NCBI GenBank assembly: GCA_947034895.1
Contig: OX344762.1
Location: forward strand, 498,501-562,500
From: Rhytidiadelphus loreus
Lineage: Eukaryota > Streptophyta > Bryopsida > Hypnales > Hylocomiaceae
Length of the DNA: 64,000 nt
Direction: 5' to 3'
How positions within the stretch are numbered: the stretch's first letter is position 1; the number at the start of each line of letters is the position of its first letter. Shown here piece after piece: positions 11,424-21,145 of this stretch. The notes below the pieces were generated by a model. The model ran no database searches and was not told where the DNA came from. It saw only the letters and a list, made by a program, of their open reading frames with translations. Position numbers and translations under genes: made by a program.

Positions 11424-13340
11424 CTATGTTGCAGTGGTTGTTTAGGGAGGTCTTCAGGGTTGTTTCGAATATTTTGTTGGAACTCAAAGTACAGTTTAAA
11501 GTATTTGTAGATACTACGAGTACTATGAGTACCATCAAAGCCACTTGTAGATACTACAAGTACTAGGACTATTAATAAAGAGTCATGAGTTTTTAAGCTC
11601 AGTTTTTGTAGTCATACGATCTATAGTGGGAATGTGTATAGTTGTAAATTTTTGGCAATTTTTCAATTTTGCTATAGTACTAGTGTGGTTGCAATGGTTA
11701 AATCTGGTTATTATTCTTTTAGTGGGGTTCTATGGTGCTTATTATCAATGGATGTTAATTTGTGGCGGATGAATGGGGTGCAATTGATTGTGGTGGTTAC
11801 TAGCGGTTATTCTTGGAGGTGGTGAAGATCAATTGTCAACGGAGTTGCCTTTTAGTTTAGAAGTGGAATCCAGAGCTCCTGCAGCGGTGAAGGCTGGCAA
11901 TGTTCGATTGTGCGTAGGAGTTGTGGTTGAGTTCTATAGTTCTGTTTGTGGGGTGTCATTGTAGTGTTTGGTGAGTGGAATCAATTTCTATAGTTCTGGT
12001 GTTTGTACTACACTGGATCGATTGATTTTACGGAGTGAGATAGTGAAGAATGAGAAACAATTGTGGATGTGTAGATGAAATATCATGTGAAATATAATAT
12101 TAGAGTTGAATGGAAAACTGGAAGTGTGTGTATGTGTCTGTATGCTATTGAATTTCTGTGCTTGGATTGATTATGTAATTTTAAGTGTGATTTCAATTAT
12201 TGCATGGGCTGAAATCTATTGTATGAAATGAATGATTGGATGTGCTGAATTAGGCGGATCAATTGTGAGTGTGTTTGGGTGTCGAGTGTTAAGTCTATAG
12301 ATTCAATCCTGTGAGGAATGTCTATAGTTGTGATTGAATGGTGGTGTCTGGTGCATGTTGGTTTTAATTGCTTTATCAATAGTGGATGGATTGATTGTAT
12401 GGGGTGTATCAATGGGGATGAGAATAATACTATGGTGTATTTTATTTTGGACTGAATGTTAATCTATAGCATCTGTGAGATTAAGTTTCTGTGGAGAGTG
12501 ATTGTGGAATTTGGAATCAATAGTATGGAACAATGAGTGATTTAACAGCAAAACAAGAGTTGTTCCGAATTAATCAATAGAGATGCAAGTTTTGCAATTG
12601 TTCGAGTTATGTTAAGCCTAAGTGTAGAATTAAAGAAGACATTACTATAGTGGAAATGCAAAGCAAGAATGTGATGGAAGACAAGCTAGAATTGAGAGGT
12701 GTTAAAAAGAATCAATTGGAGATGCTGGTGGATAAATGAGAAGATCAATAGGAGCTGTACTGGTCGGTTGGTGAGGCTGTGAAGTGGGTCAGAAGCAAAG
12801 TTGAATCGATAGATTTGTTCACAATCAATAAGTTCACAACCTTGGTTTAATTATGATAATATGGCTTAATCTATTGTTTGGGTAAAAATGGAATTATTTT
12901 CCCGATCCTTTCAATTGTGCATCACTTGGGAATGGATTAAATCCATTACCTTATAGAATTACCCATAGCACCTTGCCTCCCTGAGAACGAACTTAAAACT
13001 ATAGGAATTTATTTATGTTCATCCATAGTAAATTCCCATCTACAGTTTCATACATAAAAGTTTCTTACTTGAACGCCACATGATGTTCATTTGTTAGCAG
13101 GTCTTTGATTCAGATATGACTTAGTGTAGTATGGTGTACCTTGAATTAAGTTTTTATTTTTTTATTCAAGCTGCAATGTATGGGTGGGCATTAGAAGTCT
13201 TTCCAACTTAAAAGTAGCAAATGCAAATAAAATCAAGCAGTGGCAATCCATGAGACATAAGTATATTTAGAAATCACTATCATTTCAAATTTTAAGAGAT
13301 GACAGTAGTAAATATGAAAGTTGTAAATATATTACAAACG
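11424..13340. other. CTATAG-rich flank, probable subterminal region
   Basis: No gene is visible. From about 11620 to 13010 the words CTATAG, TCAATAG and ATCGATAG, often as ATCTATAG or TCTATAGATT, recur about 17 times (for example near 11621, 11934, 11990, 12295, 12321, 12463, 12644, 13001). The arrangement parallels the GACAAATTGTC array at 1.9-3.4 kb but with another motif. It may be the 3' subterminal region of the transposon encoding copy 1, or a separate element. The first 150 bases still carry GTAC words and a repeated ACTTGTAGATACTAC-type motif. Confidence 0.4.
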
Positions 13341-13418
13341 AGTACAACTTTTATATTTGTACATTAAGTACAACTTCTATATTTGTACATTAAGTACAAC
13401 TTCTATATTTGTACATTA
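13341..13418. repeat. 26-bp tandem repeat, three units
   Basis: Unit AGTACAACTTCTATATTTGT followed by ACATTA, period 26, with one substitution in the first copy. It adds to the local GTAC density. Next to it, at about 13433-13495, inverted and direct copies of GTGAGAGACTTTTA-like sequence form a small palindrome. Confidence 0.85.
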
Positions 13419-13549
13419 AGTACATCTAATACTAGTGAGACTTTTAGGTGAGAGACACACCTTAAAAGTCTCTCACATAAAAGTCTCACACCTTAAGTTC
13501 TAAGTCATCTCCTCCTGGGTGTACTCTTGAGTGGTTTACATAATGGTCT

Positions 13550-14311
13550 TCAACCGCCCCTTGGCAACGCCTTGTCCCTGCACATTATACTTTTACACTT
13601 ACAAGGAAACATAGTTCGATTTGGATTGTTGTTGTTGAAAGTAATACCATAATCCTATGTCAACTCCTCTCCAAATTGAATGATGCGGTTCGCAAAGAAC
13701 GCCACGTGATAGAAGCTGCGGTCCACACTCTCAATTGTGACAAGTATGTCCACTAGATTGGGATCCCCACATCTGTAATGTCCAAGTGCAAGGGTTAGTC
13801 CATCATAGGAATCCAACATTGAGAAAGCATTTAACAGAAAATGGTGTCCAATTCTAACGTGAAGTTCAATATTCTGTCACATTTTCAAAGTAGTAGAGTC
13901 CACTACATTTGAATCTCTACATATATAACGCCCAAGTGCAAGGGACATTCCTCACAAAGTAAAAGGTAAAAGCAATTAACAAAACAGCATTCCAAGACCA
14001 ACCTGTGGTTCAAAAATCTGGCCACATTTCCAAAACGAGTGGAATCCAAGCACAAAGCACTGTTGTCATCCATCTTTTGCTCAGTAATCCAATCCGCATC
14101 AAGTGCCAAACTATGGTCCAATACAACATCGGCCCCCAAGTTCCTAACAATGAGCTCAACAGTTGTTAAAATCTCCCATGTGAGCTCAAAAACAAACGCA
14201 CCTCTGGGTATAGGCTCAGTTGTTCGAATCCCCCACCTGTAAGGGCTGTAGTAAACACCTCTACTTGATACTTCATCCCCTGCTGAACAACACGATTGCC
14301 ACAGTCAAGAG
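13550..14311 (-). pseudogene. SUVR-type SET-domain histone methyltransferase fragment
   Basis: On the minus strand exon a (14311-14003) reads CGNRVVQQGM, then RGAFVFELTWEILTTVEL, then LCLDSTRFGNVARFLNHR. A phase-2 GT-AG intron (14002-13773) follows. Exon b (13772-13550) reads RCGDPNLVDILVTIESVDRS, FYHVAFFANR, GEELT, DYG, and the post-SET cysteines CKCKSIMCRD before a TGA. The GNVARFLNHRC and ELTxDYG motifs are the cofactor and catalytic signatures of SET lysine methyltransferases, and the layout resembles plant SUVR1/2/4. The Trp of ELTWDYG is a TAG (13657-13655), and one base is missing near 14235 where RGWG-type sequence is expected, so it is broken. The pre-SET region and N-terminus are absent; sequence upstream of 14311 belongs to the CCGGA-rich element. 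It is either a gene remnant or a fragment captured by a transposon. Confidence 0.8.
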
Positions 14312-14558
14312 CTGTCGCAACCGGAATTTTCTATTTTTTCTAGGAGTCGAGAGTTTAGATTTTAAATCAAGAAAGACTAAGCCGGAAGGGGTGAAAGTTT
14401 AGAAAATGGTTTAGACTTAGGACAATTAGGAGGGTAAACCAACTGCCAACCGGAATCAGAATGGAAGCCGGAAAGTATTCTAGTTCCGGACTGAGACCGG
14501 AGGACCGAAAGATCAGAAGGCCAGAAATCGGAAGGGAAATCTGGACTAGTTTTCGGGG

Positions 14559-14566
14559 TATATAAA
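14559..14566 (+). promoter_or_regulatory. TATA box of gag-like element B
   Basis: GTATATAAACCC lies about 285 bases before the ATG at 14844. The same GTATATAAACCC occurs at the corresponding place in copy C on the minus strand, which supports a conserved promoter. Confidence 0.55.
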
Positions 14567-14843
14567 CCCTGACTTAGGGTTTGAGAGCTCATTTTCACTT
14601 TGGCACTCTACCTCTCAGACTCTCGCTCTCAGACTCTCTCCAGCTCTTAGGCGTGTTGTTTTTCTTTTTGTGTGGTGTGTAAGCTCGGTTTCACTTAGGC
14701 GCTGTGGGATTTGAGGAGGCGCTTGGCTGAAGGAGGGCGCGCGGATTAATCAGTAGGCACAAGACATTAGATTGGATTTTGGGTGGGATACGAGATGTGC
14801 AGCTAGAAGAGAGAACGTGAGGTAGAGGTAGAAGTGAGGACGG

Positions 14844-16481
14844 ATGCCTAAACGCAGTGGCGCCGCCACTAAACCAAATGCGGCTCAGGAAAAAGTAAAG
14901 TTGAGAGGGGTGGTGCCGGTAGAACCCAAGACCGATCGGGAAAGGGCGGAGTTGATCGACGACCTGACGGCCATGGGCTGTGAAGGACTTCACGGAAAGC
15001 CCTAGGGGTTCAAAAACGAGGAAGTGATCCGGGAGCTGCAAGTGGGCGCTCCAAATCAGTTTGTGAAAACTATCCGGGCAGCGCCGGACAAGTGGACCGA
15101 AGAGATCTGGAGGGAAGTGTACAATTTCCGGGAAGGAGGGACATCCAAGGCCAAATCCCGGGACAGCTATGTGAAGGGGTTGTTTTCCTAAGGAGCGGAT
15201 TCCAAGGACGGGTTCGCTGTGGCGGATTGCATCAACTCGCGGCATCGGTGTCTGCTGGAGTTTTTGCTCCCCGTCCTCTATTCGGAAAAGCCAACGATAT
15301 TGACCCACTCGGTGGGCAATACCATTTTCGGAGCTTTGAGCGGGGAGATGCGAGTGGATTGGGCGAAGTTCATGTGCCTATTGGTGGCCGGACTTTGCGC
15401 CAATACCAAGAAGAGCAGAGGAACCCCGCTCTGCCCCTACCTCTTCCACCTCTACCGGAAGCAGGGACTCCTTACAACAATCGAGGACAGTGAATGGAGG
15501 GCTCAGATGGCTCTCGCCAAGTTCGGCGCGTCGGACGATGAGAGTTCCGACACCGAACACGACAGTACTCCGCCAACCGGAACACCCAAGGAGAATATGC
15601 AGAATTGGCATGAGGAAGATGAGGAGGACGATGGAGTACCCCTCATACACCGAAAAAGGATGAAGACGACGGTGGGGAACCGAGGGTCTCCGGCTGACAA
15701 GAAGCTAGGAGGTCAGTAGGGAGGAAAGCCATCTCAACCGGATGGGAAGGGAATGGCCACACGGACCAAGACCAGTCCGGAAGGAGGGGCTCTTTCGGCT
15801 AAAACCGGAACACCGAAGAATGGACCCCGGGAAACAGACAAGGGAAAAGCTGAAGCTTCCGGATCCAACGATACCGGAATGAATCCACTTTTTGGTAAGT
15901 TGATTCTTGTTTTGGGGGAAATCCAGGCCCGATGTGTGATCAGACATACCGCAATTGCTTCAGTGGCCGGCCTGGTAGGAGGAAAGATTGACAGTTCTCT
16001 TCCGGAAACGGTAGCGAACTGTATCAATAATCCGGATGAGGACCGGGAGAAGGAGGAGAGGTTTTTGAAGCAGACCATCACCCTCCGAGAGATGGATGAC
16101 TTGATGATCAAGTTGAGAGGCGAGATCCAACTCTTGAAGAGGGACCGGGAAGTCAGCATGGAGGAAGTGAGAGCTGCCCGGAACCTGCAGGAGGACACTC
16201 GGAAGGCCATCAACGTGATGACCTCCGTGGTGGCGACATCCGGAGACGCGATGGCCAAGGCAAAGTTATTTGATGAGGGCGTGCACAGGGAGAAGAAAAT
16301 CTCCGGTGGGAGAATAGCATGGATACTTGCAGAGTTTGCCGGCTAGATGGAATCTTTGCTAGAGGAATTCCAGAAGGCAGCCAAGGTGATAGATGACAGC
16401 AATAAAAGGCTTCATCTACATCATCCGGTTTCCTTGTCTGGAATTTCCTTTCCAAGTCTATGTGGGGATTCGGATGTGTAG
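14844..16481 (+). pseudogene. Gag-like protein, copy B
   Basis: A single frame of 546 codons runs from ATG 14844 to TAG 16479 without a frameshift, interrupted by TAG 15003, TAA 15189, TAG 15717 and TAG 16344. It starts MPKRSGAATKPN (basic). A globular region follows (about residues 60-200) with DCINSRHRCLLEFLLPVLYS, GNTIFGAL and PYLFHLYRKQGLLT, the same blocks as in copies A and C. Next come an acidic Ser/Asp/Glu linker, a Lys/Thr/Pro-rich part, and a long coiled coil (about 390-480, around DLMIKLRGEIQLLKRDREVS). No zinc knuckle, protease or polymerase is seen. The frame is preserved except for nonsense changes, which suggests relatively recent death by base substitution. Confidence 0.65.
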
Positions 16482-17906
16482 GAGGTACCAAAGCCCGGAT
16501 CTCCAGGATCCAATCACAAGGCCCTTGCACTTGCACCACCAACAGAAGACAAAGAACCCTGCACTCCAATTCCGGAACGTATTCCGGAAGGGGGAGAGAA
16601 GGAAGGCAGCATCAATAAAATTACTAAGCAGACTACACCAGATAGTGGTGGGCCTTAGGAATGTTTGGAGGATAGAATGTATATTTTTAGGACCATTTTG
16701 TTAGGAACAATTTTGTAGCGAGAAATCCGGGAGGATCAGATCCTATAATCTCGGCCGGAAACAACGCCGGTTTCTTAGGACTTTTCCCCCCATTTTGTAT
16801 GAATTCAACTTTGTATATAAACATGTCTCTCAATGGAGATGAAGAAGCGAATTTCCACCAAATAGTTTGAGTACTGTACATTTTCTGTTATTCTCTTGCC
16901 TTCCCATGCTTTGGCCGGGTGAGTGAATAAGGAATTGATTGCTGGTGAGCGGACTTAGAGAGAATTCTTCTTCCCCTTGGTGTTCTTTGATCTATAGTTG
17001 TGTGCAGAGGTTGTAAGTGCTAGGAGTGAGTCATTGCACCTCAGTAGGATTTGGATCTTGTATTCCGAATGAGATAGCCATTGTTAAGCTAGGCAATTAG
17101 AGAGGGATTTCCTAACTGCGCTAGAGCGGCCGGGTGGGAGATCTGGTCAGCGTCTGATCCTTGAGAGGTCTCATTAACTTAGAAAATAAACGAAAGAGGT
17201 ACCGGATTCTACTGGCACGGGCGAATACACTTGTAGTCACCTTAGCTTCATACAGGTCGAAAGAAAGTCAAGGTCATTGTAGTATGATAAGGGTCGTACG
17301 GGGGGGTTTTGTGTGACCTCTGGCTAGATTCACTTTCCGGTCATTGTGAGAAACCAAACCGGACTCTAGTTAGATAAGAGATCGAGTAGAGTAGAGTGAA
17401 CTCTTCCATCACTTTAAAAAGTCTGGAAGGTGTGGCTAGCCGACCATTCTACTAAATCGAATTGGCAGATCCCTTTGATGAGTCAACAGAGGTTAAATTA
17501 AACCGGTAAATAGTAAAGAAGACGGATACCAATAAGGGGAGGGAGTCCGGTCTTAAAGGAGTAAACCCAGAGTTATTTAGAAAGTCCGGGTGGGTTTGTT
17601 GGTTGTTGATTTGAAGGTATCCGGAGTGTAGTCAGTAGTAGGGGGACATAGGTTCCGGATATGCTATGCCGAAGTAAGAAGGGTTTCCGGATTAAAAAGC
17701 CCTACATCCGATTAGGGAAATCCTTGAAGGAATCGACTATTGACCTCTAAATTCCTAATAGACTTTAAACACTTCACAAAATCTCGTGGGTTCGATCTTT
17801 AGAGTCACTTTGTTATGCTTTAAAGTGGTTTTTGTGAGCATAATAGGGAATTTACTTACCCTGTGCTGCGACAAGACGCTGATTTTTCTACTAGTGGCAG
17901 TTTTGG

Positions 17907-18489
17907 ATTTCCTGCTCTAAAATAAACTTTGACATCCTTTATCTTATCCAATTTTCAATATTTTGGGACAAAAATAAAATTATAGGATGTACATACATTA
18001 TTACAACATTTCGACCATTGGAATTGTAAATTTTCAATTTCATATTTAAATTGTAAATAATTTAGTATTTTTAATCATTCTCTAGTACTACCTACTTACT
18101 ATTTTTTTCCTATATGTTGTACTATTCCAAATGATCTGAAATTTTTCAAGCATGTGGCCAACTTGTCTAGGAAAACAAATCCAAAGAAGCACCACCATTT
18201 AGGTCATTTTTTCATAGACATGTGAGCTTGTGAAGTGCAGCTGCCCTACTTTTCGCAGGGTCAAAAAAATGATTTTAGTTAATTTCAAATTTTGAATGCT
18301 TATATCTTGCAATCCACCCAGTGGAAATGTCTGAAATTTTTACCACAAGTTTTTGATACTATATAATACAACATCCTACGGTTAGATGTGTCAAAAAAAG
18401 TTTTTTATCAAAATTTTGGTAGTTGTACTAGAAATGGCAGTTTTAGAGAGTTTTTGGTGAAAACATAGTGACGGTCCTTTAAGGGTTAA
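17907..18489. repeat. Dispersed repeat, copy 1 (matches 44030-44597)
   Basis: About 570 bases of non-coding AT-rich sequence match 44030-44597 in the same orientation. Shared blocks include CTGCTCTAAAATAAACTTTG-like sequence, GATCTGAAATTTTTCA, ATCCAAAGAAGCACCACCAT and ACTAGAAATGRCARTTTT. Both copies end at the motif TTAAYCCYTAAAGGACC or its complement (GGTCCTTTAAGGGTTAA at 18473-18489), which looks like an element terminus. Confidence 0.7.
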
Positions 18490-18999
18490 AAAAAGTCAAC
18501 TTAGTGTTGACCACATCGGACGAGCAAGACCTCTATCGGACGGGCGAACCGGACGTCTGTCCGGTATGACAACCCTGTTTCTAATCCGGTTAATGTGAAT
18601 ACTTCAAAATATCACTCCCCACCCGGATTCTATAACTTCCCGGACTCTCTACCGGATCCAGATCGTTTCCGTCACCAGATCCATAACTTAAACACACGAT
18701 TTTTGATACCTCTGTTTTACCCTCAGAGGGTCCTTTCTTACTTTTTAAGAGGGGTAAGGACAACACCACTCCTTGTATCTCACTAACTCTAACTTTCTAA
18801 TGGTACGGACCCAAAATACTTTCCGTCACAACCAAGGTACGGACTAGCTAACCCTCACAACTTCGAATTTCTCCAGAAGCAGGTCACTCAGAATACAACC
18901 CAACCCCCCTTGCTACAACGACAGATACAAAACTTACCCGGAAACTGAGACGGGGTCCGGTACCAGAACTCCAACTTGTGTTTGTAAACTGGCGGAACT

Positions 19000-20759
19000 T
19001 TCCGGGTGAGTGGGGTTTTTCCACAGACCGCTTTCTCCAAAGACTACGGATCCTCCTCTACTTCAACTTCTACTTCCTCCGAGAGCTCAATAGGGACCGG
19101 ATCCGGCGTCGGCATTGGTGCAGGCGGAGGCGGTTCGATGTCATCAAACTGCTCCAGATGTGTACGCGCTGGATTTTGCATAAGCTCGATCCGGGCGTCC
19201 AGACTACTCCGGATCGGCATCTCCGGATCCGGAAATACGGGACTCTATCCTCCTGCGCTGACGATGTTCAGTAGAGACCCAAATTGACTTGTCCGTTTTG
19301 CGAGTGAGATGGGGGGTTGAATTGACGGAGTGGCAATGACATCCGGGACTTCCGGAAATCCACCGAAGTCGAGGGGCTTGTTCGGATCCACGTTCGCTAT
19401 CATGGACCGGAACTCCTTCAGGGACGCCTCCATTCTTCCCGACATCTCCACCATTACCTGGAAAATCTTCGTGTTGGTGAGGGCCGCGGACGTCTTCTGC
19501 ATTTCGTCATAAAAGGCCGCCTTGTGGTAGAGGTCGGCCGGGCTCACCATCCACTTCTGAAAGGTCTGGAACGCCTAGTAGGCCTTCTACGTCGCCTCCT
19601 GAGAGTGGTGCAGCTCCCCTTCCGTCCAACTCAACTTCCCCTTGAGCTCCTCCCGTTCCGTCTTGAGTTTCCGGATCTCCGTCCTCATCTCGTTCCATTC
19701 CGACTCGGGTGGCAGCGCCTTCAGCACGTCCAGAAGGTTTTCCGGTTCGCAGTGCATCACGTCCGCGGACCGGAGTACGATCTCCGCGAGCCTGTCGTGG
19801 TACATCTTCGCGGTCCGGATCCACTCTTCTCCGCACTCAAAGAAGCGTGGTCCTTCCCATTCCTTTGTATCATGTGCGAGGAAGGGACCCGGAAATTTAC
19901 CTTTGGCTGCCGGATCCGTAGACTTCCGTCTCCGGCTTGTAGATGCCTCCTCCCGTTCCTCCTTCTCCCTCTGTGTCAGCTTCTGTTCCGGCTCCACCTT
20001 CTCTTCCTTCACTTCCGGTTTGACGTCCTCGTCCTCGTTCTCAGACTCCTGCATCCCGGCTCCTCGTCATCCGTACAGTTGCATTGCAGCATGATCAATC
20101 CGGTCTCGTAATCCGTCGACTTGTCTTCCGTCAACAGTTCCCGGTGCTGGTACAGGTAGAGAAGATACATGCTGAGCAGGTTCGGCTTGTTCTTCGTTAG
20201 GTTTCCGGTGCACCGCCCCACTACATTCGCCATGACCCAACCCCAGTGAACGACCCGGTCCTGGAATGCCCCGAATATCATGTTGGCCATCGTGACTGTA
20301 ACCCAGGAACTCTTGTCCGAATACAGAATTGGCAGGAGAAACCGGAGCAGTCGCTTGTGTCGCTCGTCCCGGCAATCCTTGATGGCGTAGCCTTCCTTCG
20401 GGTGCGGCGGATTCACGAAACTTGTGCTGGTGATACTGGTCCGTCCAGGTGGCAAATCCGTTTCCAAATTTGGGGAACCTGTAAACCTCTACCCACAACT
20501 CCTTCGTCCACTGGTCCGGATGCCCTCATACGGTCTGGTCGTACTGATTCGGTGCGCCCACCGCCAACTTCCGGAGGACCTGGTCACTCTGGACGGTCTA
20601 GGGTTTCTTTAGCAAACCTGCACACCCCAAGACCTTCAAATCGTCCTCTAACTAACGCAGGTGCAGCGGATCCGTCGGAATTACCGGACTAATCTTCCGG
20701 GCTGGGACCGTATACCACGTACTAACCCCTGCCATCCATCTCACCTCTCCTAACGCCAT
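19000..20759 (-). pseudogene. Gag-like protein, copy C
   Basis: Begins MALGEVRWMAGVSTWYTV, continues through DQVLRKLAVGAPNQYDQTV, WTKELWVEVYRFPKFGNGF, the conserved block KDCRDERHKRLLRFLLPILY to YLYQHRELLT, an acidic linker, the GEEW region, a coiled coil around RTEIRKLKTEREELKGKL, and a C-terminal part with LTNTKIFQVMVEMSGRMEAS. There is a one-base insertion near 20430, another frameshift near 20050, and TAG codons at several places, including two about 12 bases apart near 19585 where copy A reads Gln and Trp. Comparing the three copies defines the protein: a conserved N-terminal domain, a charged linker and a coiled coil. Confidence 0.65.
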
Positions 20760-20841
20760 AACCCTAACTCACCACACTTTCTCTCACTATTAGCCAGATG
20801 CGGAGCAACTGAAAGAGGGCGAGAAATGAGGAAGAGCTGGG

Positions 20842-20849
20842 TTTATATA
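20842..20849 (-). promoter_or_regulatory. TATA box of gag-like element C
   Basis: On the minus strand AGTATATAAACCC lies about 85 bases before the ATG at 20759, matching the TATA sequence of copy B. Confidence 0.5.
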
Positions 20850-21145
20850 CTATTCCTGCGCCCAACGTTCACAACAACAGGAACACAGGCTACGGAACGC
20901 CGTAATGTATCCCTAGTCTACCGCCGCAAGCTACTGTATTTAATGACTATGTTCCGGGTTCCTGTGTTCCGGCTCTTGATTCCGTCCACCCGAATTGTCA
21001 AGTTCTGTCATGCTCCTGTACTGATTCCGGAGTTAAGTCTAAAGTAGTTTTAAGTATTTATTTGTTTCCGTTAGTCTATGCCTAAACTCATTTTCTTCAA
21101 ATTTCTACTATTTTAATTTCTTCTAGTCTATTAGGATCCGTCCTA

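Larger units (their letters stand above)
14312..17906 (+). mobile_element. CCGGA-rich gag-like element, copy B (divergent)
   Basis: It starts with CCGGAA-rich sequence next to the SET fragment and includes a TATA box, a leader of about 280 bases, the gag-like frame and about 1.4 kb of 3' sequence with AATAAA at 16610 and 17187. The gag-like protein is alignable with copies A and C (for example VGAPNQFVKTIRAAPDKWTE and FLLPVLYSEK) but much more diverged, and the 3' part does not obviously match theirs, so it represents a second subfamily. No LTR pair, reverse transcriptase or integrase is seen. Confidence 0.55.
18490..21145 (-). mobile_element. CCGGA-rich gag-like element, copy C
   Basis: This is the most complete member of the subfamily shared with copy A. 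On the minus strand it holds a TATA box (20849-20842), an ATG at 20759, the gag-like frame to about 19000, and a 3' tail to about 18500 with the block TACCCCTCTTAAAAAG, alignable with copy A at 5830-6170. Its 5' end abuts transposase copy 2 at about 21145, so it probably inserted into or deleted part of that gene. CCGGA words are very dense. I find no LTR pair and no polymerase genes. Confidence 0.6.

Noticed and set aside
13341..13418. CRISPR-like array
   Set aside because: Units are directly adjacent with no spacers, and the genome is eukaryotic.
3535..16481. Stop-codon reassignment (TAG or TAA read as Gln)
   Set aside because: TGA also interrupts frames, TAG replaces Trp and Glu as well as Gln, frameshifts occur in the same genes, and the one intact gene uses standard codons and ends in TAA.
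14312..21145. LTR retrotransposon termini around the gag-like elements
   Set aside because: I compared the 5' and 3' ends of copies B and C by eye and found no repeated terminal sequence or TG...CA pair. A computed self-alignment would be decisive.
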